64,000 nt of DNA from Bacteroidales bacterium UBA5833 (lineage in GTDB: Bacteria > Bacteroidota > Bacteroidia > Bacteroidales > Lentimicrobiaceae), in contig DJGZ01000064.1 of NCBI GenBank assembly GCA_002433025.1, positions 1-64,000 of the forward strand, read 5' to 3'. The translations under genes were made by a program, and so were the position numbers. Within the stretch, counting starts at the first letter, position 1. Each line of letters opens with the position of its first letter. This document shows, in pieces, positions 26,683 to 35,053 of the stretch. The notes beneath the pieces were generated by a model. It was not told where the DNA came from, did no database searches, and saw only the letters and a program-made list of their open reading frames with translations.

Positions 26683-26996
26683 TGCTCTTTCCGGTTGCTG
26701 TGATTAACGTACCCAAATATACGCAAAATAAGGAAATTCAGGTTGTTGTGATATAGTCAAATCGATGAAACCGGAATAACAGACGGTAAAATAAATAACG
26801 TATTCTGTGAAGTGCCGGTCAGGTCAGCCGGCTGCTTTTTTGTTAGCGGTAACTCTTGGTTCTCACGGTCAGGAAGTTGATTGAAAATCAGCTAATTGAT
26901 GTTTGATGCTTTTCCTTCTTGTTGCATGCGCCAGCAGGGGCGGTCAGCGTGAAATCAATAATGTAATTGTATCTTTGCAATCAATATCCGTCAATT
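26683..26996. promoter_or_regulatory. Divergent regulatory region between a LytS-type kinase and a LytTR protein
   Basis: About 310 bases. Minus strand: TATATTTG at 26714-26721 is an exact -7 element for the kinase gene. Plus strand: TATCTTTG at 26970-26977 is an exact -7 element for the membrane LytTR gene, placing its transcript start about 13 bases before the ATG. No good -33 element was seen for either. Confidence 0.55.
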
Positions 26997-27848
26997 ATGT
27001 TCGACCTGCAGAAAGAGATTCCGGCCTACCTGATGCTGAAAAGCAATATTATCAGACTGATTCTCTTTACGGCCTTCTTTGCCCTTATTTTCATTAATGT
27101 TTACGCGCCTTTCGGAGTTGATGTATGGTTTCACACCACGCGCTGGCAGCTATTGCTCTATTCGAGTGTAATTACGCTGACCGGGGTGCTGGTGGTGGTG
27201 ATCAGCCGCATCATTATGTATTATACGCGCAGGGGGAAGCTGCTCAGGCTATGGCAGTACCTGATATGGGTGCTTGCCGAGGTTTTTTTCATGGGATTGT
27301 TTTATACCCTTTACCAGAAGCTGATTTTGCATGACCGCAGGTTTTTCCCCGATCTGCTGACTTTGTCGGTTCAGAACACGGCCCTTGTGCTGTTGCTGCC
27401 TTACAGTGTGCTCTGGCTATACTTTTCGTGGGAGGATAAAAAGACGAGGCTTGAAAAGATCAGGAAAGAAGGGGTTCCTGCCGGGCCGGTAATGGGGATG
27501 GTTCACTTTTGCGATGAAAGGGGGGGGCTCCGCTTCTCGCTGAAGGCGGAAAATCTTTTATACCTTGAAGCGGCTGATAATTACGTTTATATCCATTATC
27601 TCGACAACGGCAAACTTAACCGGCATCTGCTCCGCAGCAACCTTAAAAGGTTGGGCGAAGAATTGCACAGCTCTGCCCTGGTGCGCTGCCATCGCTCATA
27701 TATGGTTAACAGTGAGAAGGTGAGCCTTATCCGCCGCGACAAGGAGGGGCTCCGCATAGAAATGGAAGGCCTTGCCAATTTTTCCATTCCCGTTTCACCT
27801 ACTTATGCTTCTGAAGTTTTAAGCGCATTTACACAGTCGGGCAGTTAA
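26997..27848 (+). CDS. Membrane-anchored LytTR DNA-binding protein
   Basis: 283 residues from the ATG at 26997. A TTG at 26967 would lie upstream of the predicted transcript start and is rejected. Four membrane helices are at about 18-150 (LILFTAFFALIFINVY, LLLYSSVITLTGVLVVVISRII, and two later). A LytTR domain spans about 185-280 (NLLYLEAADNYVYIHYLDNG, LLRSNLKRLGEEL, LVRCHRSYMVN). There is no receiver domain, so it is not phosphorylated in the usual way. A membrane LytTR protein can act as a one-component sensor. It is divergent from the LytS/LytTR pair. Confidence 0.88.
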   Translation: MFDLQKEIPAYLMLKSNIIRLILFTAFFALIFINVYAPFGVDVWFHTTRWQLLLYSSVITLTGVLVVVISRIIMYYTRRGKLLRLWQYLIWVLAEVFFMGLFYTLYQKLILHDRRFFPDLLTLSVQNTALVLLLPYSVLWLYFSWEDKKTRLEKIRKEGVPAGPVMGMVHFCDERGGLRFSLKAENLLYLEAADNYVYIHYLDNGKLNRHLLRSNLKRLGEELHSSALVRCHRSYMVNSEKVSLIRRDKEGLRIEMEGLANFSIPVSPTYASEVLSAFTQSGS

Positions 27849-27963
27849 TCGCTCCGGGTGCAACCCGATCTTCACCCCTGATTGAATAATTTTCACGGTT
27901 ATTTCCTTGAATAAGCCCTGATTTGGTTGTATATTTAACAGGGTATTTTAAATATGTGCCGAT

Positions 27964-28671
27964 ATGGAAAAGTCATCAATCATTGAACGTTTTGGCGGTC
28001 TGGTAAAGGAAGAATCACTTACCTGCCTGGATGATAAAAGTATGATGCCTCATGCCTGCATGCTGGAGGCAATCGCCCCGTTTTCAGGATATTACAACGA
28101 CGTGAGGGGCGCCATGAAACCGATATATCTCTTTCTGGTTCTGGATGGACATTATCCGCTTGAGAAAATTATCCGTGCTACATTGGCTGTCCATCAGAAA
28201 ATCAAAAAGCCTTTTGATGCGGCGTCAGGTAGTGTAACGCTGTTTGATCATACCTGTGAGGTGATCAGGATACGCGACCTGAAGCAGTTTGATGATATCC
28301 GTGAGCTGCAGGTGCTTTACGCAGAGCATGGGTTTAATTACAGGAAAAAAATGAGAAAAGTCAGCAATGACAAAGGAATTATCAAGCTGAGGAAGTTTTT
28401 CTACCTCGAGCCTGCCGGTGATGGCCTGTATATTGACAGGGCCCAGCCGCATCATGCCTATTTCACCATCCCAAGGGCCCTTGAGTTCGAAGAATTCAGG
28501 GAGGTTACAAAAGAGGCAAAATATGACACCGGTATTCTCTATTTTGATGCAGCCTATGCCTGGTTCTATGAAGATAAGGGCATCAAGGAGATGGTCAGGG
28601 TGTACCGCGAGAACCTGACACTGAATAAGCTGAAAGCCATCCGTGACCGATACCTGACCGTTATGAAGTAA
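27964..28671 (+). CDS. Soluble protein of unknown function
   Basis: 235 residues, no signal peptide and no membrane helix. I do not recognise the family. Features seen: an N-terminal helical segment with CLDDKSMMPHACM; an AIAPFSGYYNDV segment; a middle part with LFLVLDGHYPLEKIIRATLAV; a basic stretch NYRKKMRKV; and a C-terminal half with aromatic residues (LYFDAAYAWFYEDKGI). It reads as a complete single gene with normal codon use for the window. No partner gene is obvious, and both neighbours are over 100 bases away. Confidence 0.7.
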   Translation: MEKSSIIERFGGLVKEESLTCLDDKSMMPHACMLEAIAPFSGYYNDVRGAMKPIYLFLVLDGHYPLEKIIRATLAVHQKIKKPFDAASGSVTLFDHTCEVIRIRDLKQFDDIRELQVLYAEHGFNYRKKMRKVSNDKGIIKLRKFFYLEPAGDGLYIDRAQPHHAYFTIPRALEFEEFREVTKEAKYDTGILYFDAAYAWFYEDKGIKEMVRVYRENLTLNKLKAIRDRYLTVMK

Positions 28672-29098
28672 TTTCCGGAAAACCCAGATGATTGTAACAT
28701 TGACTTAAAGAAATGATCTGAAAGGGATTCCGGGTTTTGTCAGATAGATGTTCTGAACCATTTATTAATTGAAAAATTTTTTTGAAGGTGGGCTGAGCGC
28801 CTTATATTTTCCGGTTTAAACCCGGCTTAAACACTGTTTTTTACTGTTCACCGGTTAATCCGGGCTTTTCAGCGGGTTTTCGTTTTACAAAGCCCGTATT
28901 CATCTTTACTTTGCTGAAAAATTGTGAAGAGTGTTCCGCAGAACCGGAGTTCTTTAATTTGAATGCCGGGACCCTTATTGCCGGGGAATTATAAAAACGG
29001 TTGTGTTTTCAGTCAAGAGGGTTAACCAGGAATTATTGGGAGGTTTAGCGGTTAAAAAATTGATCTGAATATCTGATATACACCATAATAATACACCC
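28672..29098. other. Gene-free 427-base stretch
   Basis: No gene. A plus-strand TTACTTTG (28906-28913), a 7-of-8 match to the -7 element, could start a long leader for the flavodoxin-like gene. Several short CCGG-type palindromes and repeats of ccggg occur. Confidence 0.35.
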
Positions 29099-29575
29099 AT
29101 GAAAACAGCAGTCGTTTACCGTTCGCACCACGGAACAACCGAAAAGGTTGCCGGGATGATTCAGCTGGCATTGGGCATTGAAAATTGTGCCCTTCTCAAT
29201 CTGAAAACAAACACGAAAATTGATCTTGGCGCCTACGACCGGGTAATCATCGGGGGGTCCATTCATGCGGGGAATATTCAGAGTAAGGTAAAAGAGTTCT
29301 GCAATAAAAACCTGGATGTCCTTCTGGGAAAACCCCTTGGATTGTTTCTGAGCTGCATGGATGAAAAGCTTGCGCAGGATCAGTTTAACCGGGCTTATCC
29401 CGAAGTGCTGAGAAGTCATGCGAAAAGCTGTAAAATAACGGGTGGTGAATTCAATTTTGACCGCATGAATTTTTTTGAGAAATTGATTGTCAGAAAGGTC
29501 TCAGGAGTTGAAGGATCCGTTTCAAAAATCGACATGGACAAGGTCCGGGAGTTGCTCAGGGAAATGGCGGCATAG
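29099..29575 (+). CDS. Flavodoxin-like protein (HemG/Flavodoxin_5 type)
   Basis: 158 residues. The FMN phosphate-binding loop is visible as YRSHHGTTEKVAGMI. The next strand YDRVIIGGSIHAGNIQSKV matches the HemG-like group, with GLFLSCMDEK and the helix YPEVLRSHAK after it. HemG is a flavodoxin-like protoporphyrinogen oxidase, but closely related proteins are not all involved in haem synthesis and no other haem genes are here. The call is therefore flavodoxin-like only. The following gene (membrane protein) starts 53 bases later. Confidence 0.83.
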   Translation: MKTAVVYRSHHGTTEKVAGMIQLALGIENCALLNLKTNTKIDLGAYDRVIIGGSIHAGNIQSKVKEFCNKNLDVLLGKPLGLFLSCMDEKLAQDQFNRAYPEVLRSHAKSCKITGGEFNFDRMNFFEKLIVRKVSGVEGSVSKIDMDKVRELLREMAA

Positions 29576-29628
29576 TATTCCTGTGTCTTACACCGGATAA
29601 TTTTATGGCTACAATTTGATCATAAAGC

Positions 29629-30513
29629 ATGAAATCTTCAAAAATCATCAGTCTCCTTTTACTGGCAACCGCCCTGCTGGCCGTCGTTGCATCGGCCGGA
29701 GGAATTTTTATTGAACAAGGCAACGGTCCATACAATTATACAACCATTCGCGGTGAGCAGATTACCATATCCGGCAGGGGTTTATATCACCATATGTCAG
29801 CGGATGTTGCAATTCAGGGGGTGGCGCAGGATTATATCACGCTTTTTCTGGGAGTTCCTGTCTTGCTGATATTGATTGTGTTAACCATGAAATGGGATAA
29901 TCTGAGTTTGCATATTCTGCAGACCGGTTTAACGGGATATTTTATGGTGACATACTTTTTTTACCTGGCCATGGGCATGTATAATCAATTTTTCCTTATT
30001 TACGTGATGTTGATAACTTGCAGTTTCTTTGCATTTTACCTTCAGATGCAGCAGCTGATGAAGGGTGGCTATGCCGGGTGGTATGGAGACAAAAGGCCCG
30101 CTTTTGCCGGTTGGTTTCTGATTGCCAATGCTGTTATGGTTGGTCTGATGTGGCTGGGTGTAATCGTGCCCCCGCTGCTTGATGGCAGTCTGTATCCGGC
30201 CGGGTTGGACCATTATACCACCATGATCGTTCAGGGTTATGACCTCGCCATCTTGTTGCCGGCTTCTTTTGTGGCGGGTTTGTTGTTTGTCAGACGCCGG
30301 CCTGCCGGATTCCTCTGGGCTCCGGTATACCTGGTTTTCCTCACTTTTATGATGGCAGCACTCACTGCCAAGATCGTCGGAATGGGGATGACAGGGGTGG
30401 ACACCCGGCCGGCAATATATATCATCCCCCTGACAGCCGTGCTTTCAGCAACAGGCGCGTATATCAGCCTGAAAGGCCTGAAAATAAAGGCCGGGGAGTT
30501 AACCCGGCCCTGA
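29629..30513 (+). CDS. Integral membrane protein of unknown function, about eight helices
   Basis: 294 residues. Hydrophobic segments suggest about eight helices (for example LLLLATALLAVVASAGGIFI, ITLFLGVPVLLILIVLTM, FLIYVMLITCSFFAFYLQM, WAPVYLVFLTFMMAALTAKIV). Between the first two is a polar extracytoplasmic stretch with GRGLYHHMSADVAIQG. I do not recognise the family with certainty. It follows the flavodoxin-like gene on the same strand and may be cotranscribed. An inverted repeat ggccggg/cccggcc lies over the end of the gene (30489-30509). Confidence 0.75.
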   Translation: MKSSKIISLLLLATALLAVVASAGGIFIEQGNGPYNYTTIRGEQITISGRGLYHHMSADVAIQGVAQDYITLFLGVPVLLILIVLTMKWDNLSLHILQTGLTGYFMVTYFFYLAMGMYNQFFLIYVMLITCSFFAFYLQMQQLMKGGYAGWYGDKRPAFAGWFLIANAVMVGLMWLGVIVPPLLDGSLYPAGLDHYTTMIVQGYDLAILLPASFVAGLLFVRRRPAGFLWAPVYLVFLTFMMAALTAKIVGMGMTGVDTRPAIYIIPLTAVLSATGAYISLKGLKIKAGELTRP

Positions 30514-30538
30514 AACAGGTTGCCTTGAAGCAGCGGCT

Positions 30539-31396
30539 TTAGTCAATTATAATTACCAAATACTTTGAAGCAGACCAGAATGCTTTCGGATTTGTGATCA
30601 CAATGCTGTCGACAGTTTTCTCGCCATAAATTTTGTATGACTGGGCAGGGTGGGTTGTGATGATATCGGCTTTTTTGCGCAATACCGGGATTGACTTCAG
30701 TTGAGTAATGTCCACACGGGTGAAATAATCCTGGTTAAAGTCTTCTTTCATCTTTTTATTCCTTCCTATTCCTGCAAAACCGCCTTCCATGGTAATAATA
30801 TTCTGATCGCGGAGCTCTTTTTTGGTGCCGATTACATAATAGGCCGTATTCAGTTCCTCGGTCTGCTCACTGATAACCTGGGTTTTGGCTTTGCCTTCGG
30901 CAGTGAGACTTTCAACGCTGGAGCTCAGAATCTCTATTTGTATGTTCATCTGCTCCAGTTTGTCCCTGAGCTGGGCGATTTCCACATCTTTTTCCTCAAT
31001 CTGGCGGGTCATGCGGTCGATCATTTCCTCAAGGGCAGTTACCCTGGCATTTGATTTTTTTAGTTTCGAGCGGAGGTCGGCAATGGTTTTCTTGTTCTGC
31101 TGCAACATCTCGTATATCATATTGATGTCACGGTTGATCTGCTCTTTTGCATCGGGCTGGACTTCGCTTCCGGCTGTAGCTGCTTGCGTGATAATCATTT
31201 CAGCCATCTTGATTGAATCGAGATTGGCCTGAATGGCATTGAAAGATTCGAGGTAACTGAGAATGGCAGTATCCTTGGTGAATCCTATGGAGAGCAGGCT
31301 GTCGTATCGCACCCTCAGGGCATCATATTCCTTTTTCCTGTTGTTGCAGCCAAACAACACGGGTATCAGTAATGCAATCAGAATCAGCTTTTTCAT
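30539..31396 (-). CDS. Coiled-coil lipoprotein, function unknown
   Basis: 285 residues. A lipoprotein signal (1-16) ends in the lipobox LFGC, so Cys17 would be lipidated. Residues about 90-185 are a long coiled coil (heptad pattern through DLRSKLKKSNARVTALEEMIDR and on to LSSSVESL). The C-terminal 90 residues (TAYYVIGTKKELRDQNIIT...) form a small globular end. Proteins of this layout are common in Bacteroidota envelopes but their role is not known to me. A minus-strand TACCTTTG at 31425-31432 is an exact -7 element about 28 bases before the start. Confidence 0.82.
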   Translation of the reverse strand: MKKLILIALLIPVLFGCNNRKKEYDALRVRYDSLLSIGFTKDTAILSYLESFNAIQANLDSIKMAEMIITQAATAGSEVQPDAKEQINRDINMIYEMLQQNKKTIADLRSKLKKSNARVTALEEMIDRMTRQIEEKDVEIAQLRDKLEQMNIQIEILSSSVESLTAEGKAKTQVISEQTEELNTAYYVIGTKKELRDQNIITMEGGFAGIGRNKKMKEDFNQDYFTRVDITQLKSIPVLRKKADIITTHPAQSYKIYGEKTVDSIVITNPKAFWSASKYLVIIID

Positions 31397-31533
31397 GTTT
31401 GCAAAGGGTTTTAAATTGATTGTACAAAGGTATGTGAAATATTTATTATGAATAATACATTATTCAATGAGAATGCAATCGTTAAATTATTGTCCTTAAG
31501 GGTTATGCCATCCTACTGGCATACTGGATAATC

Positions 31534-33960
31534 TCAGTAAAGCCGGCGGACTATTTCTATCTGCTTTGACTCTTCCGGATTCCCTGTTTCTATCCTGAGT
31601 TTGCCGGAATTCACATCCCAATTCCACTTCGATGGAGAGAGGTATGAATCATTGATCCTGATACCGGCCGGTTTCTCTGTGATATTGTGAACAATCAGCA
31701 GAATGTTGTGGGTCGATTTCTCAAATACTCCTTCAGCCCTGATTTTGCCAAAGCGGATATTCAGGGAAAGCTCACTTTCAGCAGCAGTAAACTCCATGAT
31801 TTCGAAGCTGCCTTTCTCATAGGCGTAGGGGGTCTTACCGTCGTCGTTATAAAGGCTGTACCGGCTTGTTTTTATGGTGGTATCGGCAAAATAATGCAAT
31901 TCGAACCGGTTGAGGGAATAATCCGCAGTTGACTTAGCTTCCGGCATCATGGGTATAAAGGATCCACCTTTTACATAAACCGGAATGTTTTCAGGATTCA
32001 GCGCGGCATAAATGTATTTTCCTCCCTGATGAACCTCTCCCGAATAAAAATCGGTCCAGGAGGAGCCGGCCGGCAGGTAGATCCGCTGTTGGCTGATTCC
32101 GGGACTTTTTACCGGCGAAACAAGGAATGCGTCTCCCCACATATAGGCGGAATCGTATGTAAGAAGCTGGTTGTTCCCGGGTTCATTAAAGAAGAGGGGG
32201 ATCATCAGTGGTTTCCCTGTCTGGTTGTTCTCGTAAGCCATGTTATAGATATATGGCAGGAGTTTATACCTGAGTTCGATGGCTTTTTTTGCCCTGGTTT
32301 TGGTGGTTTCCTTCTGAAAAACGGGTTCAGCCGGGATATGTTCCTGTGCATGGGGCCGGTATATTGGCTGAAATACCCCATATTGCAGCCAGCGGGTGTA
32401 GAGTTCATTGTCGATGGTGTCGCCACCGGCAAATCCTCCGAGGTCGGAATGCATATATGCGAGCCCCTGCATGCCCATTTGGAGCGAAATTTCGGGCTGG
32501 GGAACCAGGCCTCCCCAGGTGCGGTTTACGTCGCCGGTCCATGGAATCATGCCGTAGCGCTGAGAGCCGGCATAACCTGCGCGCATCAGGATGAACGGAC
32601 GGGTGTCGGGGAAGTCACGGCGGTAACCCTCAAAAATCAGTCCGGCCCATTCATGACCGTAGGCATTGTGGACTTCATCGGCTGTGCCGTTCACATGATG
32701 TAAACCGGAGGGATGAACTTCCGGTTCCCCCAGGTCGCCCCACCAGCCTCCTACACCTTGCAGTGTCAGGTCTTTGTAGATATTCCAGAACCACTCCCTG
32801 GCTTCAGGTTTAAAAATATCAACCAGTCCGGTATTGCCGAAATAAAAATCGAAGGTATAGGGATTTCCGTCCGGATCGGTGCCGAGCACTTTATTGTCCA
32901 CAGCTTCCTGCCAGCGCGCGGAAGTGGTCAGTATAAAAGGCTCTGTAACCAGTATGGTTTTTACGCCTTTTTTGCTGAACCGCTTCATCATCCGCTCAGG
33001 ATTGGGGAAACTGTCGCGGTACCAGTCAAGATTGCCCATATGGCCCTGAATGTCCTTCCCGAACCAGTAAATATCTATGATTACGGCATCGAGCGGAATA
33101 CCTTCTTTGAAAAACTTTTTAACGGTGGCTTCGGTTTCCGCCTGTGAATGATACCCGAAACGGCTGCTGAAATTTCCGAAAGCCCAGCGTGGGGGCAATG
33201 GCTGACGACCGGTGAGCAGGGTATATTGCTTGATAAGGTCATACCAGTCGGTTCCGGCGATTATATAATAATTCGGCGTGCCCGAAACGGACTCATAAAT
33301 TACTTCATTGTTCTGCCTGCTGTCAAGATCCAGAAAGCCTGTACTCGCATTATCGAAAAGCACGGCATACTGTTTTGAGGATATAAACAGGGGAAGGGTG
33401 TAATTCATAAGCTCCGACCGCGTTTCATAACCATAATGTGCCCTGTTGCAGAGCATAAGCCGGTTGCCGCGGCGGTTCATGCCCAGTACCCTTGCGCCGC
33501 CGCCATAAAGGACCTCATCTTTTCCTATCCCCAGGTTTATCATATATGTTGAGTCGGTAGCAATATAACCTTTGTTTTCGGTGATCAGCAGGCGGTCATT
33601 AAAATAATAAGAGATTGAAAACGGCGATTTTGTTATTTTCACCTGAATGCCTTTTGATACAATGCTCATATTGTTGCCGGCTTCGGTAAGGGTAAATTCT
33701 ACCTTTTTGGGTTTCAGGCCGGAAGCAAATGAAAAGTTTTTCAAGGCCTTCCCTTCAGGATAAAAGGTGGTGTGAAAAATGCAATCGTTCAGGGGCGCAA
33801 TCAGGTATTTCCCGTCATTCACCTTTATCTCGATTTTGTCTTCTATAATCCTGATCTCCCTGAATTGCCTTGAAGTGGCCTGAGCCTGCAGTTGCTCAGG
33901 GGAAACCAGCAGCATTATCAGTAAGACAGGCAAATATGTAATCCGGCGGAATAATTTCAT
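31534..33960 (-). CDS. Exported GH31 family glycosidase (alpha-glucosidase or alpha-xylosidase type)
   Basis: 808 residues, signal peptide 1-27. The GH31 barrel shows the start PPRWAFGNFSSRFGYHSQ, then AVIIDIYWF. The catalytic nucleophile is Asp409 in WWGDLGEPE and the acid/base is Asp477 in WTGDVNRTW, followed by MGMQGLAYMHSDLGGFAGG. The N-terminal beta domain and two C-terminal beta domains are present, so the enzyme appears complete. GH31 enzymes cut alpha-linked glucose or xylose from glycans; the exact specificity is not decided by the sequence alone. No SusC/SusD pair is next to it. The location is probably periplasm or cell surface. Confidence 0.92.
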   Translation of the reverse strand: MKLFRRITYLPVLLIMLLVSPEQLQAQATSRQFREIRIIEDKIEIKVNDGKYLIAPLNDCIFHTTFYPEGKALKNFSFASGLKPKKVEFTLTEAGNNMSIVSKGIQVKITKSPFSISYYFNDRLLITENKGYIATDSTYMINLGIGKDEVLYGGGARVLGMNRRGNRLMLCNRAHYGYETRSELMNYTLPLFISSKQYAVLFDNASTGFLDLDSRQNNEVIYESVSGTPNYYIIAGTDWYDLIKQYTLLTGRQPLPPRWAFGNFSSRFGYHSQAETEATVKKFFKEGIPLDAVIIDIYWFGKDIQGHMGNLDWYRDSFPNPERMMKRFSKKGVKTILVTEPFILTTSARWQEAVDNKVLGTDPDGNPYTFDFYFGNTGLVDIFKPEAREWFWNIYKDLTLQGVGGWWGDLGEPEVHPSGLHHVNGTADEVHNAYGHEWAGLIFEGYRRDFPDTRPFILMRAGYAGSQRYGMIPWTGDVNRTWGGLVPQPEISLQMGMQGLAYMHSDLGGFAGGDTIDNELYTRWLQYGVFQPIYRPHAQEHIPAEPVFQKETTKTRAKKAIELRYKLLPYIYNMAYENNQTGKPLMIPLFFNEPGNNQLLTYDSAYMWGDAFLVSPVKSPGISQQRIYLPAGSSWTDFYSGEVHQGGKYIYAALNPENIPVYVKGGSFIPMMPEAKSTADYSLNRFELHYFADTTIKTSRYSLYNDDGKTPYAYEKGSFEIMEFTAAESELSLNIRFGKIRAEGVFEKSTHNILLIVHNITEKPAGIRINDSYLSPSKWNWDVNSGKLRIETGNPEESKQIEIVRRLY

Positions 33961-34061
33961 TTTTCTGAATATTTCAGGCAGTGATAAATCAGGTAAATTT
34001 ATAAAAATTCAGGCAGATTGCCTTTAAGATGGATTTTCGGCCCCCTGGTTTTTAAGGCCGT

Positions 34062-34955
34062 TTAGCTGCCAAAGTAGCTTTGATGATGTTTTTCAAGCAT
34101 TCCGGGCGATAATTCGGAGTGATGCAACAGGTCTGAACCAACACACATGGCGCCGGCTATACTGCCCAGTTCCATGCATTTTCTGATATCATATCCTTTC
34201 GAAAAACCATAGAGCAATCCGCTGAAGTATGCATCCCCGGCCCCGTTGCTGTCGGCCATTTTATATAAGTCAAGCGCCCTGACTTCGATCCGTTCATTAT
34301 TCTCCGTAAGTCCGGTAGAACCGTTACGGCCATGCGTCGTTACCACCAGTTTCTTTCCGTTCGCGATCATTTTTTGCATAAAATCACGGTAACCGGGCAT
34401 ATTGTCGGAACTAAGCACAATGTAATCGCTGAAATTCACATAATCATCGTACCAGGGATTCAGGCCGTCGTAGTCATGCAGATCAGTCCAGACCGGTTTT
34501 CCTTCATTTTTTGCAATCGGGAGCAGTTTTTTCGTGTAGCTGCCCAGGTTGATCACCACATGGTCTGATTCCTTAATCAGGCGATTGAACTGTGTATAGT
34601 CAATGCCGGGATTTTCGCTCACGTTATTTGTAAAAACCGAGATGCGTTCTCCTGCGGCGTTCATGATGTTCGTGTGTCGTTCTGTGCCGGAAACATCAAT
34701 ATCGTAAAGAAAAGTGAGATCAGGATGGGTGAGCAGCTTCCGGGCCTTTTCACCATAGTTGTCATTCCCGATCATGGCATGCAGCGTTACATCAAATCCA
34801 AGCCTGCATAAGTTAAGGGCTTTCCCGCTACCGGTAGAGCCAACGGTTTCAGCAAATCTGCACTGGTGAATGGTTTGCGGCTTCGGGGCCGGGAATTCGG
34901 GAAGATAAATGATGCTGTCGATGGAAACGCCTCCGGCGATAAAAATTTTCTGCAT
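34062..34955 (-). CDS. PfkB-family carbohydrate kinase
   Basis: 297 residues from the ATG at 34955. An upstream frame start at 35003 would lie within the promoter and is rejected. Marks are the N-terminal FIAGGVSIDSIIYLPEFPAP, the glycine pair stretch GSTGSGKALNLCRLGFDV, and the catalytic signature SNGAGDAYFSGLLYG near the end (PfkB motif 2). Members phosphorylate sugars, nucleosides or sugar acids with ATP; the substrate is unknown. It is divergent from the RlmI-like gene, with overlapping promoters (35001-35037). Confidence 0.9.
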   Translation of the reverse strand: MQKIFIAGGVSIDSIIYLPEFPAPKPQTIHQCRFAETVGSTGSGKALNLCRLGFDVTLHAMIGNDNYGEKARKLLTHPDLTFLYDIDVSGTERHTNIMNAAGERISVFTNNVSENPGIDYTQFNRLIKESDHVVINLGSYTKKLLPIAKNEGKPVWTDLHDYDGLNPWYDDYVNFSDYIVLSSDNMPGYRDFMQKMIANGKKLVVTTHGRNGSTGLTENNERIEVRALDLYKMADSNGAGDAYFSGLLYGFSKGYDIRKCMELGSIAGAMCVGSDLLHHSELSPGMLEKHHQSYFGS

Positions 34956-35000
34956 GGACTGGTTTATTATCAAATTAATGACCTGCAAAAGGCTGCTCCA

Positions 35001-35037
35001 CAAATTTACGCCATTTGATCTTTAAGCTGTAAATTTG
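35001..35037. promoter_or_regulatory. Palindromic divergent promoter for the PfkB kinase and the RlmI-like gene
   Basis: CAAATTTA at 35001-35008 and TAAATTTG at 35030-35037 are perfect inverted copies 21 bases apart. Plus strand: TAAATTTG is an exact -7 element and TTTA (35005-35008) is a 3-of-4 -33 element at the right spacing. Minus strand: the same holds in mirror image. Each arm thus serves as -7 in one direction and -33 in the other. Confidence 0.65.
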
Positions 35038-35053
35038 CCGAAAATCACACGAT

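Noticed and set aside
29099..29575. Haem biosynthesis gene hemG
   Set aside because: Only the general flavodoxin-like pattern is supported, and no other haem gene is close.
32029..32703. A 224-codon plus-strand frame over the GH31 gene
   Set aside because: Antisense shadow; the minus-strand frame holds both catalytic motifs.
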